Assembly: GCA_905221615.1 (NCBI GenBank)
Contig: CAJNDT010001269.1
Span: 496,001 to 560,000, forward strand
Length of the DNA stretch: 64,000 nt
Origin: Symbiodinium sp. CCMP2592
Lineage: Eukaryota; Sar; Dinophyceae; Suessiales; Symbiodiniaceae
Direction: 5' to 3'
Positions 19,860 to 31,137 of this stretch are shown piece by piece. The notes beneath the pieces were generated by a model, which ran no database searches, was not told the origin of the DNA, and worked only from the letters and a program-made list of their open reading frames with translations. The position numbers and the translations under genes are program-made. Each line of letters starts with the position of its first letter. Within the stretch, counting starts at the first letter, position 1.

Positions 19860-22620
19860 GTGCCAGGACCGCTCAGGCAGAGATCAATGGCAGCAAGATT
19901 CTGTGCAGGTTGACTGGCACGAATCTGTTTGGAACGAGGCACTGATGTGCATCGTTTCAATTGGAACGACCCCAGTACTCTTATGTGCATGCTCGTGTCA
20001 GGACCGCGCGGGCGGAGATCAATGGCAACAGGCGACATGCCAAGTTTTGCTTGGATGCGTTTGCTGATCTTTGGCCTTACGTTAGAAGTTTGTGCTGTGT
20101 TCTTGCAGGCTGACGGACCTGCTTGGAGCGAGGCAATGATTTCCAGTGTGATGCAGAGAGCGGTTGGAAGTGCAACGCATTCTCGAATCAGGGCGGTTCA
20201 AACAGGGATCGCTGGCAACCAGAGGCGTGCCAGTGTTAGTTTGGGGTTCCGGGCGTTTCGATCTGTTGCGCACGATGGCAGTTCTGTGCTGTTTGGGGAG
20301 GCTGACTGGCATGAATCTGCTTGGCACCAGGCACAGATATGCAGCTTGCTGGAAGTGGAAGAGGTCGTTTCAAGTTAGAATCAGGACCGCGCGGGCGGAG
20401 ATCAATGGCAACAGGCGACATGCCAAGTTTTGCTTGGGTGCGTTTGCTGATCTTGGGCGTTGTGTTAGAAGTTTGTGCTGTGTTCTTGCAGGCTGACGGA
20501 CCTGCTTGGAGCGAGGCAATGATTTCCAGCGTGATGCAGAGAGCGGTTGGAAGTGCAACGCATTCTCGAATCAGGGCGGTTCAAACAGGGATCGCTGGCA
20601 ACCAGAGGCGTGCCAGTGTTAGTTTGGGGTTCCGGGCGTTTCGATCTGTTGCGCATGATGGCGGTTCTGTGCTGTTTGGGGAGGCTGACTGGCATGAATC
20701 TGGTTGGAACCAGGCACAGATATGCAGCTTGCTGGAAGTGGAAGAGGTCGTTTCAAGTTAGAATCAGGACCGCGCGGGCGGAGATCAATGGCAACAGGCG
20801 ACATGCTAAGTTTTGCTTGGGTGTGTTTGCTGATCTTGGGCGTTGTGTTAGAAGTTTGTGCTGTGTTCTTGCAGGCTGACGGACCTACTTGGAGCGAGGC
20901 AATGATTTCCAGCGTGATGCAGAGAGCGGTTGGAAGTGCAATGCATTCTCGAATCAGGGCGGTTCAAACAGGGATCGCTGGCAACCAGAGGCATGCCGGG
21001 GTTAGTTTGGGGTTCAGGGCGTTTCGATCTGTTGCGCATGATGGCAGTTCTGTGCTGTTTGGGGAGGCTGACTGGCATGAATCTGGTTGGAACCAGGCAC
21101 AGATATGCAGCTGGCGGGAAGTGGAAGAGATCGTTTCAAGTTAGAATGACTAGAGCACCCTTGTGCGTGCTCGTGTCAGGGGCGCGCAGGCGGAGATCAA
21201 TGGCAACAGGCGACATGCTAAGTTTTGCTTGGGTGCGTTTGTTGATCTTTGGCGTTGTGTTAGAAGTTCGTGCTGTGTTCTTGCAGGCTGACGGACCTGC
21301 TTGGAGCGAGGCAATGATTTCCGGCGTGATGCAGAGAGCGGTTGGAAGTGCAATGCATTCTCGAATCAGGGCGGTTCAAACAGGGATCGCTGGCAACCAA
21401 AGGCGTGCCGGGGTTAGTTTGGGGTTCCGGGCGTTTCGATCTGTTGCGCATGATGGCATTTCTGTGCTGTTTGGGGAGGCTCACTGGCATGAATCTGGTT
21501 GGAATCAGGCACAGATATGCAGCTTGCTGCAAGTGGAAGAGGTCGTTTCAAGTTAGAATCAGGACCGCGCGGGCGGAGATCAATGGCAACAGGCGACATG
21601 TCAAGTTTTGCTTGGGTGCGTTTGCTGATCTTGGGCGTTGTGTTAGAAGTTTGTGCTGTGTTCTTGCAGGCTGACGGACCTGCTTGGAGCGAGGCAATGA
21701 TTTCCAGCGTGATGCAGAGAGCGGTTGGAAGTGCAATGCATTCTCGAATCAGGGCGGTTCAAACAGGGATCGCTGGCAACCAGAGGCGTGCCGGGGTTAG
21801 TTTGGGGTTCCGGGCGTTTCGATCTGTTGCGCATGATGGCAGTTCTGTGCTGTTTGGGGAGGCTGACTGGCATGAATCTGGTTGGAACCAGGCACAGATA
21901 TGCAGCTGGCGGGAAGTTGAAGAGATCGTTTCAAGTTAGAATGACTAGAGCACCCTTGTGCGTGCTCGTGTCAGGGGCGCGCAGGCGGAGATCAATGGCA
22001 ACAGGCGACATGGCAAGTTTTGCTTGGGTGCGTTTGGCCTTATGTCAGATGTTTGTGCGGTGAACTTGCAGGCCGACTCGCACGGATCTTCTTGGAACGA
22101 GGCTTGGATTTCCATCTTGATGCAGGAGCGGTTGGAAATGCAATACATCCTCGAATCAGGCCCGTTCAGACAGGGATCGCTGGCAACCAGAGGCGTGCCA
22201 GTGCTAGTTTGCTGTTGTTGTCATTTCTATCTTTCTTGGCAGTTCTGTGCACTCATCCGGCAGGCTGGCTGGGGTGAATCTGTTTGGATCCAGGCACTCC
22301 ATTCCTGCTTGCCACAAGAGATCGTTTTACCGCGCGGTTGGAACTTCGATAAGTGCGCGGGTGAGGACGGTGCAGGCGATGATCACTGGCAGCAGCAGGA
22401 TGCGCGATAGTTATGGTCGGGTGGTTGCAGTACTACTGCAGTTGTGCAGGGATTGCAGGGTGACCGGCACAAGTCAATGCGATGCCATCTGCTATGCAGT
22501 TCTACTGTGCGGCTTTGTGTTAACATGCCCTAAGTGCAGTACTTTACATGCCCGGGCCAGGATGGTGGAACCAGACATCAGTAGTAGCAGGCGTGAGGGC
22601 CTTGGTTTGTCGGACATACT
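19860..22620. repeat. Satellite array: 383/412-bp units, each a dimer of ~191-bp monomers
   Basis: Anchored on GGAGATCAATGGCAACAGG, units start at 20014, 20397, 20780, 21192, 21575 and 21987, giving lengths 383, 383, 412, 383 and 412. A diverged sixth unit runs to about 22370, and truncated or decayed edge units lie at 19870-20013 and 22370-22620. The 412-bp units carry a 29-bp insertion (GACTAGAGCACCCTTGTGCG and following). Within each unit two halves are homologous, starting at TCAGGACCGCG (for example 20381) and TCAGGGCGGTT (20571), 190-193 bp apart. Both share TGGCAAC, CTGTGCTGT, AGGCTGAC and GGAnCnAGGCA in order. Each unit's ~146-codon open frames differ by synonymous and non-synonymous changes alike and have no recognisable domain. 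Confidence 0.93.
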
Positions 22621-23078
22621 CTTTTGAAGCAACTTTGGGGGGATAACCGTAGGGTTCTGCAATACAAATTCTTAGCATAATCTTGTTTCTAGTCACTGGA
22701 ATCCTTCTTTATCCTTCTTATTACGTAACAAGGCCCTAGGGTGATTTAGGGTTCAGCAGTACCGACCGCCTTCGACCGGTCTGAAATTTGAGACTACCCA
22801 GTGATGTTCACACAGCCTATGCACCGTCGGCATCGTTTGTTGAAGACATGGGTAGGTGTTTTGCATGAGGGGGTTAGGGTTTTGGGTGCAGATCAGAATC
22901 CAGCTTTAGAAATTGGTGTGAATGTTTTTCCTTGTTATGCGACATTTTTGCGACAACTTCTTCTTCTTCTTCTCAGAGAAAGCAGTGTAGGTGTTTGCCG
23001 GTGGTCGCTTGGACTCGCTGCCCCGGCATGCAGGCGGATGATCACGAGCGCCTTTGAGGCTTAGAATCAGGATCCACG

Positions 23079-23190
23079 AACGGCCGCAGGAGTTGGAGTT
23101 GGGCAAGTTGAGGCGTTCACATCCAAGTTGGCTTGCCCAGTTGTCTTACAATGTCGCCAAACTGGAACGAGCCTGCCTCCTGCGGCCGTT
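23079..23190. repeat. 112-bp foldback (inverted repeat)
   Basis: A 14-bp perfect inverted repeat, AACGGCCGCAGGAG at 23079-23092 and its complement at 23177-23190, encloses a second, imperfect inner pair (GAGTTGGGCAAG and CTTGCCCAGTTG). The whole folds back on itself. I see no target-site duplication, and only one copy in the window. Confidence 0.7.
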
Positions 23191-23472
23191 GACTTTCAAC
23201 CATAGCTTCTTGCAATGCTCGCTGACGTAGTATTGCCTGAATCAGACGGATATGAGCTGCCTGTACAGATTCTGCGTGGTTGCTTCGGAAAGATTCTTGC
23301 ACACATGCGGCACTGCTGACAGCCGCGATGCGAACTTGGTGATGATTTGGCTTTCAGCCCCACTGTGTGCAGCGGAGAAATGAAGTTGTATCGTACGCAA
23401 CGGCTGCTTGCACTTTGCAGTGTCAAGTGTTCAGGGCTTGAGATGCGTAGCGGTTGTGCCAACATCCAGGAA

Positions 23473-23561
23473 TATAGGGGCCTTAACAATATTTTGGGGG
23501 TTCCTTATACTTATAGTATAATGTACACCCAAACCCCATTCTAATTCTTAAGGCCCCTATA
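23473..23561 (+). mobile_element. Inverted-repeat element family M1, copy 1 (MITE-like)
   Basis: 89 bp with 14-bp perfect terminal inverted repeats (TATAGGGGCCTTAA and complement) and an internal core TATTTTGGGGGTTCC. The core is shared with copies at 28199, 30011 and 35501. Ends and flanks are compatible with TA target duplication, but the terminal TATA makes that ambiguous. No coding capacity, so it would be mobilised in trans if at all. Confidence 0.75.
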
Positions 23562-23919
23562 GTAAGCTGCATGTCGTGTCCAACGCATCGATATCGGTGC
23601 ATTCTGAAACCCACGAGGACACCACAAAGCTATAACCGTTGGCTCGACCATCGCCAGTCTTCCATGTTTTTTTTTGGTTGGGCCCGTGGAGTTGATGGGA
23701 GCATAGCTACTTACCCCAGAATGCTCAGCATGAATGTAAGTTAACCTGGCTCGTCTCAAACTTCTGCGTAGGGTGCTTACAGAGTGTCCAGACTCTCAAT
23801 AAGGTCCCTTTTAAGAGAGCCAGATGTAGGGTTCAGAAGGGGTACCCTTTAAGGGGTCTCCCTCATCATGCTACCCACAGGCTCGCAGCCTCGCCCTAAC
23901 TCAGGTGCCAACGGCGACG

Positions 23920-24205
23920 GCGCCGGCCCCAAGGCAGCAAGGAAGAAAGCATCATGTTGAAGCTGACGTAATGAGCTCCTTGGGGGGTTTCGGGTTTTGG
24001 GGTCTGGGGCGTGGGTTTCGGTCTGTGCTTTCGAGTTGATTGTGTGGGTTTTGCTGTCTAAGACTCTAAGAGAGCTGGCATCTTCAGTCTTCTTCCATGG
24101 GGCCTGTTTGCTGCAGGGTGGCTTGTTGAGGCGACAGACGATTGGGTTTCTTGGGTTTGGGAATCCATCCTTGCATCTGAGCCATTAAGCCAGGGGTTTA
24201 TCTCC
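23920..24205. repeat. Dispersed repeat R1, copy 2
   Basis: Same order and orientation of blocks as 8356-8610: CCCCAAGGCAGC, GAGCTCCTTGGGG, TCTTCTTCCATGGGGCCTG, TTTGCTGCAGGGTGGCTTG, GAGGCGACAGA and ATTAAGCCAGGGG. It contains an internal insertion relative to copy 1 (about 24000-24080). A short piece of its left end (CCAAGGCAGCAGGGA) also occurs at 58737. Confidence 0.7.
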
Positions 24206-24496
24206 ATGTCCTGGTCAGCTGCCATTCGGCCTTATATTCCAGAACTCACTCCGAGACTTTCAGGATTTTGGATTTGCAGCTGCATTGTCACGGCTTCCTG
24301 AATCCTTGGATGTCCAGTTGATGAGTTCCTTAACCCTAAACCCTAAGCCCTAAACCCTCGACTTTTGGGACTGGTGGTAGGTTCTTTTGGGTAGTCTGGG
24401 CTGCCGTGCAGCACGGGAACACAGCACAGAGGGCGCCTGGCTGGAATATGCGTCCGGTAAGCATGGCCCCGGTCTCCTCATCTCGGTATCCTATTC

Positions 24497-24640
24497 ACCG
24501 TAATGTCCAAGAATATACCATAACCTACTATAATCCACTATATATCATAATATACTCTACTAGACTTAACATACTTTGAGATACTTTGAGGTACGATAAT
24601 TCGATAATATAGTAAGCATAACATTGTATAACCAAATCTT
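24497..24640. repeat. TA-rich short-period tract 1
   Basis: A/T-rich sequence made of diverged ~10-bp units of the type ATATACCATA/ACTATAATCC. Similar tracts occur at 25615-25960, 37900-38200 and 39241-39480. Confidence 0.6.
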
Positions 24641-25614
24641 ACGATCTCTTAACCCAGGCGGCTGCCAGGGATGCTGACAGTGGACGGAGCATGGGGGAAA
24701 AAGGGCGAAGGGCGAGTTCGATCTATATCGGAGCCATTGGACCTGCTGCGTTCATGGTTTGCATAGGCTTTTAGGATTTGGGGCGATTCGTCCAGCGACC
24801 TGGATGCAAGAAAAGAGTGGGTTACTGTCGGGCTTCTGGGCTATAGGCTACAGGGTTGCAGGGTTGAGGGGATGAGCTGTCGCAGCCATGTGCAAGCAGT
24901 TGCTGTCCGACTATGCCAGGCCGTTTCTGTTCGACCAGGGAGCAGGACGTAGGGGCCATGTCTCTCTACCAGACCCGCTCGTGCGACTCTCTGATAAAGC
25001 TTTCTGGTGCCGGGAGCTTACAGGCTCAAGGCTCACCACTGATTTGCACTGTCAGGCGCCGCACTCTTAGGGTGATGATGATTTCAGGTTCGTGCTGCCC
25101 CCAGTGCCTCCCCGTCGTGGATACCAAAAGTTCCGGATCATCCGCAACCCTGAACATGACCCTAACCCCCTTAATCATCCACAACGTGCAGTGCTTGCGG
25201 CATGGGTTCAGTGCTCAGGTTCGCTCTCAGCCGAAGTGGTCTTTCAGAGGGAAGCCGCCTTTGCCTTGGGGAAACTCCGTGAGTTTTGCTTCTGTGTTTA
25301 GTTTAGTTTACAGTTTAGGACTCTGGATTAGAGTTCAGGTCTTCAGGGTTGGGTTTAGCGGTTCGGGTTTTGGCCAAGAGTCGGCCGTTGAGTGAGACCT
25401 GCTTCATGCATTAATCCCTGGTGGAAACACCCTGCCATGTGACGAGTTGCCGCGGTCGTGGTCTGGCTAGACTTGAGTCCAGTAACAAAAGGGCAACTGG
25501 CATGCCTGTGTTGTCGGTGTTTGAAATGAAACCGGAAAGCACGAACCCGCGACGGTTCAAAGCCGAAGTGCCTTCCCGCAAGAGTCAGTTCCGGATTCCG
25601 TAAATTCCTAAATT

Positions 25615-25960
25615 AGGCCCTAAAATCTGTTTACTATAGTAGACACTACTATATTATAGTAGACCATAAATATACCATAACGTGTGGTTATAAGATGCTA
25701 TGAGGTTCTATAGTACACTGTAACTCCGACCGTAGCTTCGTACTCGGCCGGCTGCACCAGCCACGAGGAACAGCGATGTTCGTGCAGAAACCCCTGGGTC
25801 GCCCCGATTCGTTTGCGCATTGCACACTGGTAGCTCCTTCTACAGGGCATTATAGTGCATTACAGTGCAGTTTAGTGTATTATGATCTGTTTTGTATGTA
25901 TACTTTAATATGTTACAGTGTATTGTAATACATGATGGTCTATTACACTCTACTATTACA
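25615..25960. repeat. TA-rich short-period tract 2
   Basis: Two TA-rich blocks (25615-25725 and 25848-25960), separated by ordinary sequence, built from phrases such as ACTATAGTAGAC, GCATTATAGTGCATTACAGT and TGTATTGTAATACATG. Several are self-complementary (TAGTAGAC...GTCTACT-like), so local hairpins are likely. Confidence 0.6.
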
Positions 25961-28198
25961 TGGCTTGCCCTTGCCGGTTCTGACTCGTATGGAAGCACAA
26001 GAAATTTGGTTCTGCAATGACGGTCATAGGCGGACATCAGGATGTTTGTTATTGCTTCATCGGGAAGTCTGCAGTCACACTTATCAGGATCCCTGCCAGC
26101 AACATCAGCTCTAAGAGCCGCAAGTTGTTGCCGCAGGGAACTTCTAGACGCAGTGTCCCGTGGAGAGAGCGCAATATATCGTGAACTCATAAGCAAAAGC
26201 CATATATCATCTTATACAGCCTTCCCGAAGGCACACATTCTGGCCTTGGGCTCTGTCCTTCTGTCTGTGTGTGTGTGTGTGTGTAGGCTTGGGACTTCTC
26301 CACTCAGGTTCGGATGGGGCTTCTACACCGCTTCGAATCCAAGGGTAGAGTCTCGAAGGCCTTAGGTTTAGGGCCGGGTGAAGGTTAGAGTTACGGCTTT
26401 TCGGTCTCGAGGATGTGGTACACCACTTGGAGGCCCAGCATTGCCAGCGAGTAAGGGCGATATGCAAGCTTGAACTAGTCCCATCATGAATGAACGGTAG
26501 GGTAACTGGGACATGCGATAGGATCAAGAAGTGCAGCTCCCCTAAACCCTCAACCCCAGCCTGCCGTCGTCTTGAAATTCATGTGGCCAGGCCGGGTCAG
26601 TACACATCGATTGATTCTGCGCCTCAGCTGCCACATGTTCGCTGCTGCACACACGGCTTTGTGATGAGTTGAATGCGCACCTCTTGTTTTTGAAGAATTT
26701 TAACTAACTAATATTCGGAATCCCTGACGGTCCCTATGTGGCTATGCCGAGTTGCGAGCAAGGAAGCCCCAACTCCTCCAGCCCCAAACGCCAAAACCCA
26801 GAAGGGGCACTTGTCCTTACTTGCACCAGCCTGCAAGGAAATCACAGGTTGAACTGCTAGATCAATAATTTCTTTATGAACTTATTGTGATCCCAACGTT
26901 TGAAAAAGCCTGGGATTTAACACTGAAACGTCTGGCACTGTGTTTGGGTGACCTCAGGATTGAGGGCCAAAACTCTCAGGTTTCGATGTACATGGGCCGA
27001 AGCCCAGTTGTGGCTCCGCTTTGGTTTTGGGAGTCTAGGGTTTAGGGGTTTGGGGGTTTGGGAGTTTATCGGGTTTTTTCACTCCTATCTAGCAGGGCTT
27101 AGGGCTTAGGGGGTTTGTTTGACAGCTGGCGAGACGAGAAGCCTCAGCCGGTTGGCCAAGCTGTGAGAGTTGGACCTGGTTCAGAGGCCTTAAGAAGCCC
27201 TTCAGGAAGCTTATGGACCCGTAGAGGCCCCTTGTAGAAAGCCTTTATAGGACGCGCATAGAACTCTTAGAGAACCCTTGCAGAACTGTTGCAGATACTT
27301 TTAGAACCCTGGAGCTTCATAGAGCCCTTCGAGCAATGCTGGGTAGACCCACCAAGCGCCTCCTGGGGCTGGTCCGAGGCGAAGCATTCGACGTGCGGAT
27401 CTGAGGTTATTCTGTTGACTTCGACGCAGAGCCTCGTAGGGTTTTTTAGATATCATGGTCATCCATGGGTTAGTCAAGCTGTATTGCAGGCACTCACCAG
27501 GTTCGGTGCTGCAGAAAGGAGTCTAGGAGTCTAGGGTCTATAGGGGTCTAGTCTAGAATTCATGGATACCTAGAAATGCGCGGCATTTCAAGGTGGGGCT
27601 TGTGAATCATAAGCTATTTCGTATGGCTCTGCTCTTGACGAACACTGAACCTGCACGTGTCAAGCTAGAATTGCAACATCTTTTCAAGTGGAATCCTTCA
27701 CCGAACGCTGCACATCAACATCAAACGCCATGAAGATCTCGACTACTAGTTGTGCAAGTGCGATGATTCAAAGGACCAGTATAGTATGTCCACCATGGCA
27801 TTTCGAGCTGTACTGGCGGTACTGGCACAGCTTGTGTTCTGCTTATCTTCTTCGATTTCTCTGTCCTGGGGGTTTGCATGGCTTGGGTTTTTGATCGCAG
27901 TCGTTCCTGCACGTCTTGCATTGTAAAAACTGGTGCTGCAGCCCGTAGACGCTGTGTTATGCGTTCGAATTTTCCTGTGCCCAATGTTTGTGACAGATGC
28001 TCTGCATTGTGGCTCCTTGTAGCCCGACAGAATCACGACAACTTTTGCGTTTCACTGCCACTAGAAAATGAAACCACGGCGGCACCACGAAAGCAGCGCA
28101 GCCCAAGAGAGGGGGCTTCAGCAGAAAGGACAAAGGCGACAAAGGATTCCTGCAGGGTTCCCGACTACAGAATCCACTTCGAATTACTGAGGCCCTCA

Positions 28199-28300
28199 TA
28201 TAGGGGCCTAAATTCTTACCAATATTATTTTGGGGGTTCCTCATGATATATACAGCTTTACATACCCCAACACCCTATTCAAATTATTAAGGCTCCTATA
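28199..28300 (+). mobile_element. M1 element, copy 2
   Basis: 102 bp bounded by TATAGGGGCC and GGCTCCTATA, with internal CCAATATTATTTTGGGGG followed by TTCC. Same orientation as copy 1. The right terminal repeat has one substitution. Confidence 0.75.
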
Positions 28301-28699
28301 CTACGCGGCGCCCTTAGCCCTCTCTGTCAGCTTAGGACGAAGCATGGCTTTGGAACGTCTCCGCGGGACATTGGCTCGGGCCTTCGTTGACTGCACTCGG
28401 GGGCTGGAGGGTTCGGGGGCAGAGGGGTAGTCTTTAAACAAGAGCCCCTAACCCTTCTCCCGACTGCCTGGCGGACATTAAAAAGGAGCTGAAAACCCTG
28501 AACTCTGCAATGCGGGCTCCTCCTTGCTACCGTAAGAGGCAAGAAGGCCCTGAACCCTAAACCCTGAACCGCTTAACAGGGCATGGGAACCTGAGGGGGA
28601 CAGGTCTATCGAGGCACGGTTACGTTACTTGTTGGCCGATCATTGTTGCTCGTACTTGACTGTCCCTCCCATAGTGAAGTGTCACTCCTCAGACTCCGA

Positions 28700-28745
28700 A
28701 CCACATGCCTCGCCTGGATTGTCCGAGTGTGAGCGCCGAAACCCT
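28700..28745 (+). repeat. Dispersed module A, representative copy
   Basis: CCTCGCCTGGATTGTCCGAG then TGTGAGCGCCGAAACCCTGA. The same ~40-bp module, always running into telomere-like heptamers, is seen at about 851, 29812, 35001, 35461, 40085, 40706, 41899, 42041, 43121, 53797, 53951, 56421, 59371 and 59741. The core is TTGTCCGAGTGTGAG. Confidence 0.75.
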
Positions 28746-30010
28746 GAACCCTAAAGCCCTAAACCCCGAGCCTGGCCGGTCACGAGACCCCGAGCCTGGC
28801 CAGTCTGAAGGGGAAGTGGGGAAAGAGATACGGGTTCAGGGTTTCGGGGCAAAGTTTGCCATCGACCGGTGAGAAAATCAGGGCTGTCAGTCAATGCTGC
28901 AAAAAGCCTTCGTAACATGATTTATGTTCCCTAAACCCTGGTGCTGCCGGACCAAGGCTCGGAATCAGCTAGACTCCTGGTAACGAAGAACAAGGTGGAA
29001 TTAACTGGACCCTTGTACCTATTGCTGCTTTGCTTCGTGTACTCAGCCAAGCAGGAGGCAAAACAGCCCTAGTCATGCTATATCCAGCTGCCGTCCAAAG
29101 CCTGCTGAGTTCGCCCTGCCACATCACCCGGCCCCGGAGAGTGCGCCACTGTCGCAGCCGTTCTGTCGATCTTTCAGCGTTTGCTTAGTCAGTGTTCAGG
29201 GTTTAGGGCCAAGTCCGTGCTTAAAAAGGGTGTTTAGGGTAGCCGTGTGGCACGAGTCCACATATGCGCAGTCCAGGTGTAAAAAAAGGCCGTTTAGGGT
29301 TCAGGGTTTCGGGTTTGAGGTTCACAGCAAAAGTCCTGATGCAAAAGGTTCACAGCTATCAGGCTCCTCATTTGTGTGCAGGTACACGCCAGCACAGACA
29401 CTGAGCAGGAGCGGTTACAAGTACGGCACGCGCCCTAATTTCCACGATTTTGCAAGCCGTTGATACCCACTGTCAGCCACCCATTCCATCGCATGTCCGA
29501 GCCAGGCAACCTCAACCTGGTGGCTGTGTTTTTCTCTGAGGGGAGTTTGCTGTGAGGTTTCGGCACATCGCAGAGGCAAAGCCTGAAAAACATCAGCGTC
29601 GCTGCTGGAAACCCGGGTGCGGCTCTCAAAGTGCTGCCTTTGTTGAATGCGCCTTCATGGCATCCCTCTTCGCGTGACCTGCTGGGAGCTGTGTATAGAA
29701 GCCAAAGCACTTCGAGTAAAAGCTGCCCCCAAAACCAAATTCCAACTATTAAAACGGCCCATACCAAAAACCCTAAGCCCTCAACCAAAAACCCTAAACC
29801 TTAATACGGGCTACAGACCTTGACAGGTTTTGTCCGAGTGAAAGGCTGTCAACAAATACTTCGAAGGACAAAATGCTTCGAGTTGCGGTCTGAGCAGGCC
29901 CCGGCGCCTACACCCAGTCGCCACGTTTCGGCCGCGAGGGGCCGAAGTACACGGCGAACTCCAAGCGCGGAGGCCGGCGTCCTTCGCACTTTGTGGCTTT
30001 GGGGTATTCC

Positions 30011-30111
30011 TATAGGGTGCCGAAAAGATTTTCAATACTACTTGGGGGTCTTTGTTACTATTAGCATAATACCCCCCGCAAAGCCCTACTCTAATTAATG
30101 AGGCCGCTAAA
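30011..30111 (+). mobile_element. M1 element, copy 3 (diverged)
   Basis: 101 bp from TATAGGGTGCC to GGCCGCTAAA. Internal TTCAATACTACTTGGGGGTC aligns with the family core. Terminal repeats carry several substitutions. Same orientation as the other copies. Confidence 0.65.
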
Positions 30112-31137
30112 GTAGAGTTTGGGGATTCGGGCTTCGGGTTTGGTTGGTTGTGGACTCGCGATGCGGAATCCGTGGCATGGTGGAGTCGTTGTCATTCGTT
30201 GTTGCTTTGTTTGCATGTGTGCCAGTTGGTCATGGGAGTCTGTGCTGATGTTTTCTTCTTATCTCTTGACATTCTTGCAGCTCATTTTTGCGGGTCATGG
30301 TTCTCTCAACTCTCGTTCCGGCGGCTGCAGTCCCGCAAGTAGGGTCCGAAAAACTACGATTGTAAACCTTGAACTTATATACACCTCACATAAAAACTCT
30401 GGAATTCAAGACCCTGGAACCGCAAACTCGAAAGTCTCAGCCCAACGGCGCAAAAGCACGGGCAGCGCAGGCTACAAAACCTCCGAAGTGCCAGGCCCGG
30501 GGGCGTTCCGTGGCAGCATCAAGGAGTCCTGACCCCGAAACCCTAGACAACTATTCTAAAATCCATCAAAATGCTTGTGCGAAAATACACGCCGCCAGGG
30601 CGTACCATACTGGAAAAAAAACCCATGACCCTGAACCTTCAACCCTGAAGCCAACAAGATCCCCGAGCCTGAATAGAAACAGAATAGGGTTCCTTGAAGG
30701 GTTTCGAAAGGCTTTCGGGTTTAGGCGTGCTATCCGAACTTTATCTGGGCGTGCCGGATATCCGATATCCGGTACATCCGACTATTGTACTTCGTCTCCC
30801 TCAAGGGGGTTCGGGCCTTTGGGGCTTTTTCGACCATAAACCCCAGAAGAAACCCTGAAGCCGAAGCGCACAATCACAGAAAGCGAGACGGCCTGCAAGA
30901 ACAAGTCCCGGTGCAAAGTAAGGCGCCGTCGAGAAGCCCCGAACCATCCCAGCTTTCGGCACTAGGCCGAAACTTGAAACCCCGAACTGTGAGAACTCCT
31001 CTGTTGCTCTTCAACAGCGGGCTCGATCTGGACAGAGCGGTACAGAAGTTGGGATTCCACCTTCGGGCGTAAGGCTTAGGGAAAAGGGTGTGGGTGATAC
31101 AGTAAGGTGTAGACTGCGCGAAGGGTGAGTTTTCAAG

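Larger units (their letters stand above)
22621..31137. other. Repeat-rich intergenic region, no gene supported
   Basis: Besides the elements listed separately, this stretch holds scattered telomere-like heptamers (22745, 24330-24360, 27020-27060, 28440-28570, 28740-28770, 29220-29310, 29760-29800), a (TG)n run at 26264-26284 and a TTC run near 22960. Degenerate 20-30-bp phrases of the type AGAACCCTT...GCAGA occur at 27230-27330. Open frames of 60-160 codons on both strands lack domain-like composition and overlap the repeats. The segment 30700-31137 leading to the GST-like gene has no promoter motif that I can defend. Confidence 0.6.

Noticed and set aside
20321..21939. Series of ~146-codon similar ORFs, one per satellite unit
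   Set aside because: Open by virtue of the repeat. Variants include non-conservative changes, no motif is present, and other frames are equally open, so I treat it as satellite rather than a gene family.
19860..22620. CRISPR-like array
   Set aside because: Units of ~383 bp with no short direct repeat/unique spacer alternation; eukaryotic satellite.
24913..25395. 160-codon plus-strand open frame
   Set aside because: Composition reflects heptamer-derived GTTTAGG phrases at its end; no domain-like segment.
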